Source: Salinarchaeum sp. Harcht-Bsk1 (GTDB lineage: Archaea > Halobacteriota > Halobacteria > Halobacteriales > Salinarchaeaceae). Taken from it: a stretch of 64,000 nt of DNA. The DNA is taken from positions 1,116,001 through 1,180,000 of the forward strand of contig NC_021313.1 of assembly GCF_000403645.1 (NCBI RefSeq), in the 5' to 3' direction. Positions 17,656-27,079 of this stretch are shown here, in pieces (positions within the stretch are counted from its first letter, which is position 1; each line of letters begins with the position of its first letter). The notes under the pieces were generated by a model. It had not been told where the DNA came from. It was given only the letters and a program-made list of their open reading frames with translations, and ran no database searches. Both the position numbers and the translations under genes were made by a program.

Positions 17656-17865
17656 TCAGGATCCGAACGTCGCCCCACGGTAGACCACGTAGCCACAGAA
17701 TACGCCGAGATAGAACACCGCGAGCACCGCCGTCAGCAGCGATCGGCCCAGGAGGACGATCAGCACGATCACGACCGGCCCGAGGAGCAAGAGGGAGTCG
17801 AACACGCGGTCGTCCGCACCAGATTCGAACACCTGCGAAACCACCGGAAGATCGTCGAGATTCAC
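17656..17865 (-). CDS. 69-aa two-span membrane protein coupled to trkH
   Basis: A GTG at 17865 overlaps the TGA stop of trkH in a GTGA junction, and the frame encodes 69 residues. They read a polar N-terminus (VNLDDLPVVSQVFESG), then two hydrophobic stretches (LLLLGPVVIVLIVLLGRSL and LTAVLAVFYLGVFCGYVVY), then a short tail. No known motif is seen. Tight coupling to trkH suggests an accessory or assembly subunit of the potassium channel complex, in the way small KdpF-like peptides accompany Kdp. This is inference. Confidence 0.7.
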   Translation of the reverse strand: MNLDDLPVVSQVFESGADDRVFDSLLLLGPVVIVLIVLLGRSLLTAVLAVFYLGVFCGYVVYRGATFGS

Positions 17866-19412
17866 GCGTACAACCCACCTCGCTGGAACACGGTGCGGAG
17901 CATCACGAGCACCGGGATGATTTCGAGTCGACCGATCCACATGTGGAAGAGGAACGTGACTTTCCCGATCGTCGGCAGCGAATCGGGGCCAGTAATGCCA
18001 CTGGAGAGCCCGACGTTCCCCTGCGCACTGGCCACCTCGAAGAAGACGTTTGGCAGCGTATAGTCGTCCGCAGGAAGCGCGAGGAGTAGCACGAACGTGC
18101 CGACGACGAGGAACGTGACCCAGAGGACGAAGACGATCGCTGCTTCCATGAACTCTCGACTCGACGCTTCGTCGTTCAGCCGACGGCCGTTGATAACCAA
18201 GCGGCGCACTGCACTCTCCGGGTAGAAGACCTCTGAGATCTGATACCGGATGCCCTTCGCGAGCGTCAGTCCACGGATGATCTTGATCCCGCCAACGGTC
18301 GATCCAGCGGCCCCGCCGACGAACATGCCGAACGTAACCGTAAGCTGGGCGTAGGATGGCCACCGGCCGATCGCCACGTTCGTCGCGTCGACGGCCGTCT
18401 GGAAGCCCGTACACGTGGCCGCCGAGACGAACTGGAACAGGCCATAGCGGAGCGCTGCGAAGGGAGTCTCGTAGGGACCCGCGAAGTAGAGCAAGCCCCA
18501 CAGCAGCGCCGACCCGGTGCTCATGTAGAGAAAGACCCATCGCGTCTGCAGATCGCTGTAGAAGTTGCGGAGGTCTCCCTGGAGAATGAGGTAGTGGACG
18601 GGGAACGCGATGCTCCCGAGGAGCATGATGGGGATGAGCGCGAAGTCGATGGCGACGCTGTCGTAGGTCGCGATCGAGTTGTCGGTGATCGAGAACCCGC
18701 CCGTCGAGAGCCCCGTCATCGCGTGATTGATCGCGCCCCAGATCGGCATCCCCGCCAGCCACAGCGTGAGGATAGCGCCGAAGGTGAAGAGGATGAAGAT
18801 CCACCAGATCGTTCGGACCGTCGAAACGACGCTGGGATGGATCTTCTCCGATCGCGCCTCGCTTTCGTAGAGCGTCAGCGACCCACTGCCGGGCCGTGAG
18901 AGGATCGCCGTCGTGAGCACGATCACGCCGACGCCACCGACCCACTCGCTGAAGGTCCGCCACCACTGGAGCGTCCGCGGCAGCGCACTTTCGTCGTCTG
19001 TCATCGTGAGTCCGGTGCCGGTGAACCCGCTCATGCTCTCGAAGATCGCGTTGAGTGGATTCGTGAACGCCGCCAGCGTTGCGGTCTGCTGTGGGGTCGA
19101 GACGATCGGCACGCCGAGTTCGACGCTCCACGCGACGAGCAGGAACGGAAGTGAGCCGAAGAGGCCGACGAAGAGCCAGCCCGCCGCGGCCACGATCATG
19201 CCGTGGAGCCGGCCCGGTGCATCCGCGCTCCTGTATCGGCGGTAGAGGAACCGGCCGATACCCAGTGGGACGACTGCAGAGACGAGCAATGCGGGGAGGG
19301 CGAAGTACTCTCCCCAGGCGAGCGTGACGAGAACCGAGACGATCATGAGGCCGCCGAGCGCCTCCAGTATCCGTCCAACGTCTCTCCCGATCGTCGCAGC
19401 TGCTCCGCTCAT
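17862..19412 (-). CDS. trkH: TrkH-type potassium uptake channel subunit
   Basis: A 516-residue membrane protein with the four TrkH/KtrB pore repeats. The filter segments are SGFTGTGLT near residue 128, GLSTGGFS near 234, ATCTGFQT near 332 and QGNVGLSSG near 464, each with the key Gly. GGAAGSTVGGIKIIR near 366 matches the conserved gating/loop region of TrkH. It forms the K+-conducting subunit, gated by a TrkA ring. trkA lies 60 bases upstream on the same strand and a 69-aa membrane gene overlaps the stop, so it belongs to a multigene transcript. Confidence 0.93.
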   Translation of the reverse strand: MSGAAATIGRDVGRILEALGGLMIVSVLVTLAWGEYFALPALLVSAVVPLGIGRFLYRRYRSADAPGRLHGMIVAAAGWLFVGLFGSLPFLLVAWSVELGVPIVSTPQQTATLAAFTNPLNAIFESMSGFTGTGLTMTDDESALPRTLQWWRTFSEWVGGVGVIVLTTAILSRPGSGSLTLYESEARSEKIHPSVVSTVRTIWWIFILFTFGAILTLWLAGMPIWGAINHAMTGLSTGGFSITDNSIATYDSVAIDFALIPIMLLGSIAFPVHYLILQGDLRNFYSDLQTRWVFLYMSTGSALLWGLLYFAGPYETPFAALRYGLFQFVSAATCTGFQTAVDATNVAIGRWPSYAQLTVTFGMFVGGAAGSTVGGIKIIRGLTLAKGIRYQISEVFYPESAVRRLVINGRRLNDEASSREFMEAAIVFVLWVTFLVVGTFVLLLALPADDYTLPNVFFEVASAQGNVGLSSGITGPDSLPTIGKVTFLFHMWIGRLEIIPVLVMLRTVFQRGGLYA

Positions 19413-19472
19413 GCGCCTGTCGAGCGACCGCGCTGCATTCTGTCGAGGGTTCCCACGTTCGACATTGTCAGA

Positions 19473-20159
19473 TCACTCGGCGTGGTCCTCGTAGTGGCCG
19501 AAAATATCGGTGATCTCTGGATCGGCCCCAACGGCGGAATACACCGTCAAGAGATCCCCCGATTCGAACGTGATCCCTCCACGGGGCGTGATCGGCTGAT
19601 CGACGCCCGATCGTTCGATCGCTACGACGAGCATGTCGTCGGTGAGGATGCCATCGGCGGCTGCTTCTTCTATCGTCTTCCCAACGATGGGCGCGTTCTC
19701 CGTGACGGTGATCTCGAACACCTCTGCGTCTTCCCCGATTCGCATGTAATCGACGATCGCGGGGCGGGCGACTGCCCGGTAGAGGTACTCGGCGATGAGC
19801 TCCTGTGGATTTTCCATGGTATTGACGCCGATCTGCTTGAACAGGCCCATGTGCTCGGGGTTGTGAACGACCGAGAGGATCGACGGGACCTCGAACTCCT
19901 GGGCCAGCAGACAGACCATGATGTTCGTCGCGTCCTGATCGGTCGTCGAGATGAGGGCGTCTGCCCTGTCCGCTCCTGCGTCTTCGAGCGTGTCCTTCGT
20001 CGTCGCGTTGTCGTTGAGAACGAGGCAGTCGAAATCGTCTGCTGCTCGATTCGCACGAGCCTCGTCCTTCTCGATCACGACGACCTCGTTTCCGGATCGC
20101 GTCGCGATGTCGATCAGTGGCGTACCGATGTCGCCTGCTCCAACGATAATGATGTACAT
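19473..20159 (-). CDS. trkA: TrkA potassium channel regulatory subunit
   Basis: A 228-residue protein with an RCK_N Rossmann domain (YIIIVGAGDIGTPLID at the start, VVVIEKDEARA with the acidic nucleotide-binding Glu, residues 1-135) and an RCK_C domain (VFEITVTENAPIVGKTIEE, about 145-220). RCK_N binds NAD(H)/ATP-type ligands and RCK_C binds ligands such as c-di-AMP in several families. It controls TrkH, encoded just downstream. The stop of the APC-Usp gene lies 6 bases upstream. One RCK pair per chain implies an octameric gating ring. Confidence 0.93.
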   Translation of the reverse strand: MYIIIVGAGDIGTPLIDIATRSGNEVVVIEKDEARANRAADDFDCLVLNDNATTKDTLEDAGADRADALISTTDQDATNIMVCLLAQEFEVPSILSVVHNPEHMGLFKQIGVNTMENPQELIAEYLYRAVARPAIVDYMRIGEDAEVFEITVTENAPIVGKTIEEAAADGILTDDMLVVAIERSGVDQPITPRGGITFESGDLLTVYSAVGADPEITDIFGHYEDHAE

Positions 20160-20165
20160 GGATAA

Positions 20166-22496
20166 TCACACCGCCAGTCGCTGTGAAATCGCCTGCCGTA
20201 TCGACGTTGGTGAGCGTTCCTGACCGCGAGCCATCACCACGGTTCGGTTCACGTTGGCACCGATCGTCTCGGGCAGTGATCCGAACACCGCCTGTGAGAC
20301 TGCGCCGGAGCGCGTCGCCCCGACGCAGACAGTGTCGTACTCGTCGGCAGCGTCGATAATCGCCCGTTCAGTGTCCTCCGCGACGATCACCTCCGTCCGG
20401 ACGGTGGCGTCCGCAATATCCGCGGCCTCGATGACGTCGTCGATGATCGCCTCACCTCGGTCGGTGGGCGATTCCGCCTCGTCCTCCGCAGGTGATTGGA
20501 CGTTGAGGAGCGTGAGTGAGGCGTCCTCCGCCGCTGCAGCGAACTCCGCGGCACGACGAGCCGCGACGGACGCGTGTGGCCCTTCGCCCGCGAGGACCAT
20601 GATGTCCCCACGTCCACGGCCTCCCTCGGGCCCGAGTTTGACGAGCGTCGTGTCACACGGTGCGCGACCGACGACCGGATCGATCGTCGATCCGAGGACG
20701 TGCTCACGTCGGCTCTGTGTTCCTTGCCAGCCGAGGAGCACGTGATCCGCATTCTCCTCCTCGATGACGTCGAGGATCACCGAGCCAGCGTTCCGGCCGA
20801 CGATCGCCCGCGTTTGCAACCCGACGTCGAGGTCGGCAGCGATGTCCCGTGCCGTCTCCAGCAGTTCCTGCTGGCGCTGGACCCGCTCCTCCTCGAACGC
20901 GAGGTCCTGCGACAGCGACGTCTGCCGAGGGACCTCGATGACGTTCACTGCGATCAACTCCGCCTGCTCGTCTTCGTGGGCGTGGGCGCTTGCGGCAGCC
21001 ATCCGAAGCAGGTCCCGTTCCGTCTCGGGATTTGCTATCGGAACCACGACGCGATAGCGTCCCGTGCCGTCGCCGACTGCGGTCGGTTCCGGGGCGATTG
21101 CGTCACCGACGAGACTCCTGCTGGGCGCTCGGTCACTCGCATAGACGAAGTACCAGACGACGCCGAACGCGACGATAACGGCCCCGATGGCCTGCACGAC
21201 GACGCTCATCTGCACCAGGATCGCCAAACAGGCGACGAACCCCACGATCGGGACGATCGGGTAGAGCAGCCGCGGAATTTTGAAGGCCGGATCGTACGCC
21301 TCCGGGTCGGCGCGCCGGAGGACCACGACGGCGACGTGAACCAGCGCGTACGTCACGAGATACATGAAACTCGCCACCTCTGCGAGCGTATCGATTCCCA
21401 CACCGACCGCGATCAGCAGCAGCGTGATGATCCCGGTAGCGGTGATCGCGCGGTAGGGCGTTCGGAACCGCTCGTGGACTTCGTTGAGCCAGTCGACGAG
21501 GATGCGATCGCGTCCCATGGCGAAATTGACGCGAGCCGCGGACAGGATACTGGCATTCGCACTCGATACCGTTGCGAGCACCGCTCCCACGATCATCAAC
21601 AGTGCGCCGAAGGACTCGGCTGCTGATGGAGAGATATCGACGAATGGAATCCGGGAGACGCCCGTTGCCAGTGGCGAAAAGATATTCTCGGCTACGTCTG
21701 CCACCGGAATCTGCGAGGAGGAGAGCGCGTCGATCGAGAGCGTTCCTGTCGCCACGAACATCACGCCGACGTACATCAACGTCGGCGTGACCACGGCGGC
21801 GATCATCGCAAGGGGGAGATTCCGGCTCGGATTCTTGATCTCTTCTGCGCTGGTCGCGATGACCTCGAATCCGATGAACGTCACGTAGACCGTACCGATC
21901 GTCGCGGCGACCGCTGGCCAGCCGTTCGGATTGAACTCCTGATAGCTCGGGCCACTGATAAACCCGAGCGCCAGAAATGCGAAAATGAGTCCGACCAGCG
22001 TGAGCACGATGACGTTCTGCAGTGCGCCCGTCTCCTTTACGCCGTAGTAGTTGACCGCCGTCAGGAGTGCTGCCATGACGAGGGCGGCGACCGTGATCCC
22101 CAGTTCTCCCCACCCTGCCAGGAACCCGACGTACTGGCCGAGACCCGGGAGGAGGTACTGGCCGAACCCGATCATGTAGAAGGCGCTCGCGAACGTCAAT
22201 CCCGCCCACATTCCCCAGCCGACGATGCTTCCGAAAAAGGGGCCAAGCGCCCGGTTGACGTAGTAGTAGCTTCCGCCGGCTTTCGGCATTCCGGTCGCTA
22301 GCTCCGACAGCGAGAGCGCGGCCAGGAGCGACACCAGTCCGCCAGCAAAGAACGAAACCATGCTCGCTGGGCCAGCCTGTTCGGCAGCGATACTCGGGAG
22401 GACGAAGATGCCCGCACCGATCATCGTCCCGAGGCCGATCGTGTAGGCCTCCAGGAACCCGAGGTCGCGGGCGAGTTCCTGATCCGCTTCACTCAT
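20166..22496 (-). CDS. APC-superfamily transporter fused to Usp domains
   Basis: A 776-residue fusion. Residues 1-about 460 form an APC transporter with some 12 membrane segments, opening EAYTIGLGTMIGAGIFVLP, the unwound TM1 substrate motif. After YFVYASDRAPSR come two Usp-like domains, the first starting YRVVVPIANPETERDLLRMA near 490 and the second GDIMVLAGEGPHASVAARRA near 635. Annotated as amino acid permeases, related APC-Usp proteins may instead carry cations; bacterial KimA is an APC-type K+ transporter with a cytosolic regulatory domain. It sits between uspA and trkA in one run, so a role in osmotic balance is likely. Substrate unproven. Confidence 0.85.
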   Translation of the reverse strand: MSEADQELARDLGFLEAYTIGLGTMIGAGIFVLPSIAAEQAGPASMVSFFAGGLVSLLAALSLSELATGMPKAGGSYYYVNRALGPFFGSIVGWGMWAGLTFASAFYMIGFGQYLLPGLGQYVGFLAGWGELGITVAALVMAALLTAVNYYGVKETGALQNVIVLTLVGLIFAFLALGFISGPSYQEFNPNGWPAVAATIGTVYVTFIGFEVIATSAEEIKNPSRNLPLAMIAAVVTPTLMYVGVMFVATGTLSIDALSSSQIPVADVAENIFSPLATGVSRIPFVDISPSAAESFGALLMIVGAVLATVSSANASILSAARVNFAMGRDRILVDWLNEVHERFRTPYRAITATGIITLLLIAVGVGIDTLAEVASFMYLVTYALVHVAVVVLRRADPEAYDPAFKIPRLLYPIVPIVGFVACLAILVQMSVVVQAIGAVIVAFGVVWYFVYASDRAPSRSLVGDAIAPEPTAVGDGTGRYRVVVPIANPETERDLLRMAAASAHAHEDEQAELIAVNVIEVPRQTSLSQDLAFEEERVQRQQELLETARDIAADLDVGLQTRAIVGRNAGSVILDVIEEENADHVLLGWQGTQSRREHVLGSTIDPVVGRAPCDTTLVKLGPEGGRGRGDIMVLAGEGPHASVAARRAAEFAAAAEDASLTLLNVQSPAEDEAESPTDRGEAIIDDVIEAADIADATVRTEVIVAEDTERAIIDAADEYDTVCVGATRSGAVSQAVFGSLPETIGANVNRTVVMARGQERSPTSIRQAISQRLAV

Positions 22497-22556
22497 CGAT
22501 CGTCACCTCTCGTCGTCGACGGCTCGCCTTCCCCGATGATCGAACGGTCGTTTCTT

Positions 22557-22976
22557 TCATGCTTCGTCGTCCCCTTCGGGAAGGGCGATTACCGGCCGAT
22601 CCGCTTCGGTGACGAGCTTGAGAGCCGTGTCGCCGGAGAGGAACTGGACGATCCGGCTACCGCCTCGCGGGCGGAACGCGATCGCGCTCGCCTGGACGTC
22701 GGCGGCAGTGTCGACAGTCGCTCCGACGACGTCTCGGTGGTAGACCAGCTCCGTCGCTGCGTTCGGGATGGTTTCTCGAAACGCAGCGAAGGCGTCCTCG
22801 GCCCGCTGTTCGGCTTGCTCGACGGAGAGCTTGTCCGGTGCACCGCCTGCCTTCTCGACGACGTGAACGACAGTCACGCGGTCGCACTCGTACCCACCGA
22901 GGATCGCTGCCGTGGCGCGTGCATCTTCTTCGTTCGCGACCGGGACGAGCAGATGGTCCGTGATCGAAGTCGGCAT
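22557..22976 (-). CDS. UspA-like universal stress protein
   Basis: A 139-residue single Usp domain from ATG 22976 ([20 protein letters not shown]). The fold elements are present, but the nucleotide-binding G-2x-G-9x-G(S/T) motif is degenerate, reading [20 protein letters not shown], which contains a partial match. It could bind ATP weakly or act as a partner. The zinc-ribbon gene stops 4 bases upstream and the APC-Usp gene starts 60 bases downstream, so all are likely co-transcribed. A longer frame upstream is antisense-like and rejected. Confidence 0.82.
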   Translation of the reverse strand: MPTSITDHLLVPVANEEDARATAAILGGYECDRVTVVHVVEKAGGAPDKLSVEQAEQRAEDAFAAFRETIPNAATELVYHRDVVGATVDTAADVQASAIAFRPRGGSRIVQFLSGDTALKLVTEADRPVIALPEGDDEA

Positions 22977-22980
22977 ATCG

Positions 22981-23433
22981 TTAGTCCTCACCCGATTCCT
23001 CGGTTTGTTCACTCCCGCAATGCGGACAGACCGCCGTGTCGCCAACGATCGTTCCGCCACAGGAATCACACCGGGCCTGCTCCGAATCGTGGACGTCGCC
23101 CAAAAACCGCCACTCCAGGGTTTCCTCCCCATCGGGATGCGGTGTCCGCTGAACGTGGTACATGGAAGTCACGTGCGTTGCCGCGCCGTCTCCATCCGGA
23201 TCGTCTGGATGCTTACGAACGATTGCGTAGGCGCCGTGATTTTCGATCTCGAGTACGTCGCCACTGGCAGTCGCTCTGATTTCGTCTTCGAGCGGGGTCC
23301 GAATCGATTCGATGCGCCGCTGTGCATAGGAGACCACTGCTTTCAACTCGGATATCTCGAGGCCGTCGAGCCGTTCGATCAGGGCGTCTGAAAGCTGGTC
23401 TGATGGATTCGGTGCCTCCCCTGATTCAGTCAT
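22981..23433 (-). CDS. zinc-ribbon protein heading the trk-associated operon
   Basis: A 150-residue soluble protein. Residues 1-55 are a helical region ([26 protein letters not shown]), the middle (60-110) is a predicted beta domain ([16 protein letters not shown]), and the C-terminus is a zinc ribbon with two Cys pairs (CDSCGG and CPHCGS, near 121-140). No family is recognised. It is the first gene of the minus-strand run leading to trkA-trkH, with only 4 bases before uspA. The layout would suit a regulator or adaptor, but this is inference. Confidence 0.75.
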   Translation of the reverse strand: MTESGEAPNPSDQLSDALIERLDGLEISELKAVVSYAQRRIESIRTPLEDEIRATASGDVLEIENHGAYAIVRKHPDDPDGDGAATHVTSMYHVQRTPHPDGEETLEWRFLGDVHDSEQARCDSCGGTIVGDTAVCPHCGSEQTEESGED

Positions 23434-23835
23434 CTTACGCCTCCGTATCGGAACCGCCCCTCGGCGAGTTGGTCGTCGTACGTTCGCTACGTACCTCTTG
23501 GAACGGTCGAACAGACGGCACTCCGCTGTCAGTCGCTCGGATTCGGATGTGCGTGCGCGCCAGAACTGGGGGCGGCGTCGAGACGGATGGCGGTACGGGC
23601 ATGGAGGGACAGATGGAACGGAATGATAAAAATACCTAGGGTCTGCGAACGATAGCGAACTTATAGAGAGAAGAATTTTCTAATCGTTTTTTCCAATCGT
23701 TCTGGCGTCTCACTGCCCTGAACCGGTGAAGCACGGTTCACGTATTCGCCTGTATGCCGGCGATCGGGCCTCGCTGCAAACAGATGCGTGATCAAAACAT
23801 CAATACTACCGGAGGACCATCTCCGTCGTATAAAT
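23434..23835. promoter_or_regulatory. divergent regulatory interval of the trk cluster
   Basis: A 402-base gap between the zinc-ribbon gene (minus) and the Lrp-RCK_C regulator (plus), with an AT-rich core at 23620-23705. It contains GCGAAC twice (23645-23650 and 23655-23660, spaced 10), AATCGTT twice (23682-23688 and 23695-23701, spaced 13), and TATA-like words CTTATAG near 23660 and, on the minus strand, GTATTTTTATC near 23626-23636. Repeats one helical turn apart are what an Lrp-type dimer would bind. The regulator gene and the operon probably both start here and have leaders over 100 bases. Confidence 0.5.
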
Positions 23836-24594
23836 ATGAGCCTTGAGATCGATTCGATCGACGAACGTATCCTCTACTATCTGGCACAAGAGGCTCGACA
23901 CACGTCCGCGCCCGACATCGCCGAGAACGTCGACGTCTCACCGCCGACGGTGCGAAATCGGATCCGCCGACTCGAGGAGGAAGGGGTCATCCGGGGCTAT
24001 CACGCCAACATCGACTATCAGAAGGTCGGTGGACGACTGACGAACCACTACGTCTGTAGTACTGGGAATCGCGACCGGCAGGAAATGGCGCAGCGAGTGC
24101 TCGACATTCCCGGAGTCATCAACGTCAGAGAGATCATGTCCGGCAAGGGGGATCTCCGAATTTCGGTGGTGGGGTCCGATACGCAGGACCTCACGCGGAT
24201 CGCGCAGGACATCACCGCGCTCGACATCGAGATCGACGACGAAGACCTCGTTCACCGAGAGTATCTCCGCCCGTTCGCCCCGTTTGGGCCACGCGACGCG
24301 GACCTGGTTTCGCCCGTGACCGGCGTCGCCGGTCTCGCTGGAGACGCCGACGTCGTCGAGGTGCTCGTTCGAGAGAGCGCACCCATCGCCGGTCGAACGC
24401 TGCAGGAAGCGAACGAACGCGATATCGTGCCGCCGGACGTGTTGGTCGTCCGGATCAATAGAGACGACGACTCGATCACGCCAACGGGGGAGACGGCAAT
24501 CAGAGAAGGCGATTTCGTCACGATTCACTCGCGGACGGGCGTGACCGACGCAACGCTCGAAGCGTTCACCGGCCACTCTTCGGACGCAGAATAG
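23836..24594 (+). CDS. Lrp/AsnC-type regulator with TrkA-C (RCK_C) domain
   Basis: A 252-residue protein. Residues 1-60 are an AsnC-type winged helix (IDSIDERILYYLAQEARHT, then VSPPTVRNRIRRLEEEGVI). Residues 65-150 resemble the RAM-like ligand domain. Residues 170-245 are an RCK_C domain (VVEVLVRESAPIAGRTLQE) that aligns with TrkA encoded 3.7 kb away, where the same segment reads VFEITVTENAPIVGKTIEE. It is divergent from the trk operon. It probably reads the same K+-related ligand as TrkA and controls the operon; this is inference. The start is ATG 23836, as 16 upstream codons do not look like HTH sequence. Confidence 0.85.
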   Translation: MSLEIDSIDERILYYLAQEARHTSAPDIAENVDVSPPTVRNRIRRLEEEGVIRGYHANIDYQKVGGRLTNHYVCSTGNRDRQEMAQRVLDIPGVINVREIMSGKGDLRISVVGSDTQDLTRIAQDITALDIEIDDEDLVHREYLRPFAPFGPRDADLVSPVTGVAGLAGDADVVEVLVRESAPIAGRTLQEANERDIVPPDVLVVRINRDDDSITPTGETAIREGDFVTIHSRTGVTDATLEAFTGHSSDAE

Positions 24595-24769
24595 CCGGTT
24601 CGGTCGCGACCGTGGCAGGCGAGGCGACGGGAGTCGAGACGGCGATCGACGTATCGAGGCTGACGGGACCGATTCGGGAAACGCGGCGCGAGTCCCAGGG
24701 GATCAGACCGGGGCCGGATCGAAGCGGGCCGATGGCCAACCCGAGCGAACGCCCGGGTGGCGAGACGCG

Positions 24770-27079
24770 TCAGTCGGCTGGGCTCGTCCGTCCTCGTGCG
24801 GACACGCCGAGAGGGCCCGGCACCGACAGGTCGACGCGCCGGAGCAACTGGGCGTTGATCGCGACGATCACGGTAGAAAGCGACATCAACACCGCACCGA
24901 CCGCGGGCGAGAGCACGACGCCGATCGGCGCCAGGACGCCCGCTGCAAGTGGGATCGCGAAGACGTTGTAGCCGGCCGCCCAGACGATGTTCTCCTGCAT
25001 CTTCCGGTAGCTGGCCTTGCTCAGCTTCACGAGCCGGACGACGTCCATCGGATTGTTCTGGACGAGGATCACGTCGGCCGACTGGACGGCGACGTCGGTG
25101 CCGCTCCCGATGGCGATGCCGACGTCGGCCCGCGTCAGTGCCGGCGCGTCGTTGACGCCGTCGCCGACCATCCCGACGCGATTGCCCTGGTCCTGGAGCT
25201 CCTGGATCTTCACGTCCTTGTCCTCGGGCAGTACCTCGGCGAACACGGTGTCGATGCCCAGTTCGTCCGCCACCGCATCGGCCACGTCCCGTGAATCGCC
25301 GGTCAGCATCGCGACCTCGATGCCCAGTTCGTGGAGCGCGTCGACGACAGCGTAGCTCTCCTCTCGGATCACGTCCGCCATCGCGAACGCGGCGAGCAGC
25401 TCGCCCTCGCGGCTCGCGGGGCCGTCGTCCCCGCTCCCTCCCTCCGGGACCTCCATTCGCTCGGCCCCGCGGACGAGATAGACCACTGTCTGGGCGTTCT
25501 CGCCGGCTTCGTCGGCGAACGACTGCAGTTCCGGCAGTACGCCGCTCTCGAGCTGGTGCAGCAGGTTCGGACCGCCGACGTAGAGCTCCTCACCACCGAC
25601 GAGTGCGCGAACGCCCCGTCCCTTGATCGCCTCGAACGCCCTCGATTCGGGCACGTCGACGCCTCGCTCGCTGGCCGCCTCGCGAATCGCGCGGGCGATC
25701 ACGTGCTCGGAGTCGCCCTCGACCGCGGCCGCGAGCGCCAGCGCCTCGTCAGCGTCGACGCCCTCGACGGTCGCCGTCCCGACGACGCCGTGTTCGCCCT
25801 CGGTGAGGGTCCCGGTCTTGTCGAAGACGATCGAATCGAGGTTCCTGGCGTCCTCCATCGCGATGCGATCCCGGATGAGCATCCCATTGCGTGCGGCCAG
25901 GGACGTGTTGATAGCGACGACGAGCGGGATCGCCAGCCCCAGCGCGTGCGGGCAGGCGATGACGAGCACCGTCACGACGCGTGCGATCACCTCGGCGTCG
26001 AACGTGACGGCGACCGTCCAGGCCACGCCGGTCACGGCCGCGGCCGCGACGGCGACGTAGAACAGCCAGCCAGCCGCCCGGTCGGCGAGCACCTGGGTCC
26101 TGGACTTGCTCTGCTGGGCCGACTCGACGAGGCGCATGATCCCCGCGAGGGTCGTGTCCTCGCCGATCGCGTCGACGCGAACGCGGAGGCTTCCGTCGCC
26201 GTTGACGGTGCCGCCGATGACCTCGTCGCCGGGCGTCTTCGAGACCGGCCTCGACTCGCCGGTGATCATCGCCTCGTTCACGTCGGAGTCGCCCTCCTCG
26301 ACGACCCCGTCGGCGGGAACGCTCGCCCCGGGCCGCACCAGCACGAGGTCGCCTTCGGAGAGCTGGTGGACCGGGACCTCCTCGGTCTCCCCCGACTCGA
26401 CGATGCGCTCGGCCGTGTCGGGCATGAGTTTGGCGAGTTCGTCGAGGGCGCTGGAAGCCCGCCGGACCGACCGCATCTCGATCCAGTGGCCCAGTAGCAT
26501 GACGTCGATCAGGGTCACCAGCTCCCAGAAGAAGGGCTCGCCCCAATCGACGGCCACCGTCGCCAGACTGTAGACGAACGCGACGGAGATCGCCATCGAG
26601 ATGAGCGTCATCATGCCGGGTGCGCGATCGCGGAGCTCCGGGACTGCCATCCGGAGGAAGGGTACCCCGCCGACGGCGAAGACGATCACCGAGAAGACGG
26701 GGGAGATCCACTCGCTCCCCGGGAACGCTGGCGCGGAGAACCCCAGCCACCCCTGGAGCGTTTCGCTATAGAGCAACACTGGGATCGAGAGCAGCGTCGC
26801 GACGAAGAAGCGACGACGAAACAGCTGCTCGTGGCCCTCGTGCATCCCGCCGTGGCCTCCGTGATCGCCGGCGTCTCCGTGGCTGCCGCGGTCTCCATGA
26901 CCACCGTCACCGCCTGGGCCGCCCTGGTCGTGCTGCCCCTGCCGACCTGCTCCCGCGTGGCGCGCCTGGTTTTCGAGCATCGACTGCTCGCGAGGCGTAT
27001 CCTCGGCCGGTTCGCCTGCACCGTGCCGGGAGTGGTCCTGCGACGGCCCCACCGCCGACTCACGTTCGTGATCGTCCAT
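24770..27079 (-). CDS. copB: CopB-type heavy-metal P-type ATPase
   Basis: A 769-residue P1B-ATPase. The N-terminus (1-88) is rich in His and Gly and probably binds metal. Eight membrane segments and the catalytic core follow: actuator MITGESRP near 272, ion-site ACPHALG (Cys-Pro-His) at 375-381, phosphorylation site DKTGTLT near 420, and hinge [10 protein letters not shown] near 640. The CPH motif marks the CopB (P1B-3) group that exports Cu+, Cu2+ or Ag+ and gives resistance. The start is ATG 27079; upstream codons are spurious. No copper chaperone gene adjoins it, although other copper proteins lie elsewhere in the window. Confidence 0.88.
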   Translation of the reverse strand: MDDHERESAVGPSQDHSRHGAGEPAEDTPREQSMLENQARHAGAGRQGQHDQGGPGGDGGHGDRGSHGDAGDHGGHGGMHEGHEQLFRRRFFVATLLSIPVLLYSETLQGWLGFSAPAFPGSEWISPVFSVIVFAVGGVPFLRMAVPELRDRAPGMMTLISMAISVAFVYSLATVAVDWGEPFFWELVTLIDVMLLGHWIEMRSVRRASSALDELAKLMPDTAERIVESGETEEVPVHQLSEGDLVLVRPGASVPADGVVEEGDSDVNEAMITGESRPVSKTPGDEVIGGTVNGDGSLRVRVDAIGEDTTLAGIMRLVESAQQSKSRTQVLADRAAGWLFYVAVAAAAVTGVAWTVAVTFDAEVIARVVTVLVIACPHALGLAIPLVVAINTSLAARNGMLIRDRIAMEDARNLDSIVFDKTGTLTEGEHGVVGTATVEGVDADEALALAAAVEGDSEHVIARAIREAASERGVDVPESRAFEAIKGRGVRALVGGEELYVGGPNLLHQLESGVLPELQSFADEAGENAQTVVYLVRGAERMEVPEGGSGDDGPASREGELLAAFAMADVIREESYAVVDALHELGIEVAMLTGDSRDVADAVADELGIDTVFAEVLPEDKDVKIQELQDQGNRVGMVGDGVNDAPALTRADVGIAIGSGTDVAVQSADVILVQNNPMDVVRLVKLSKASYRKMQENIVWAAGYNVFAIPLAAGVLAPIGVVLSPAVGAVLMSLSTVIVAINAQLLRRVDLSVPGPLGVSARGRTSPAD

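Noticed and set aside
23434-23639. 105-codon plus-strand ORF in the trk promoter interval
   Set aside because: It has no hydrophobic core or motif and runs through likely regulatory repeats.
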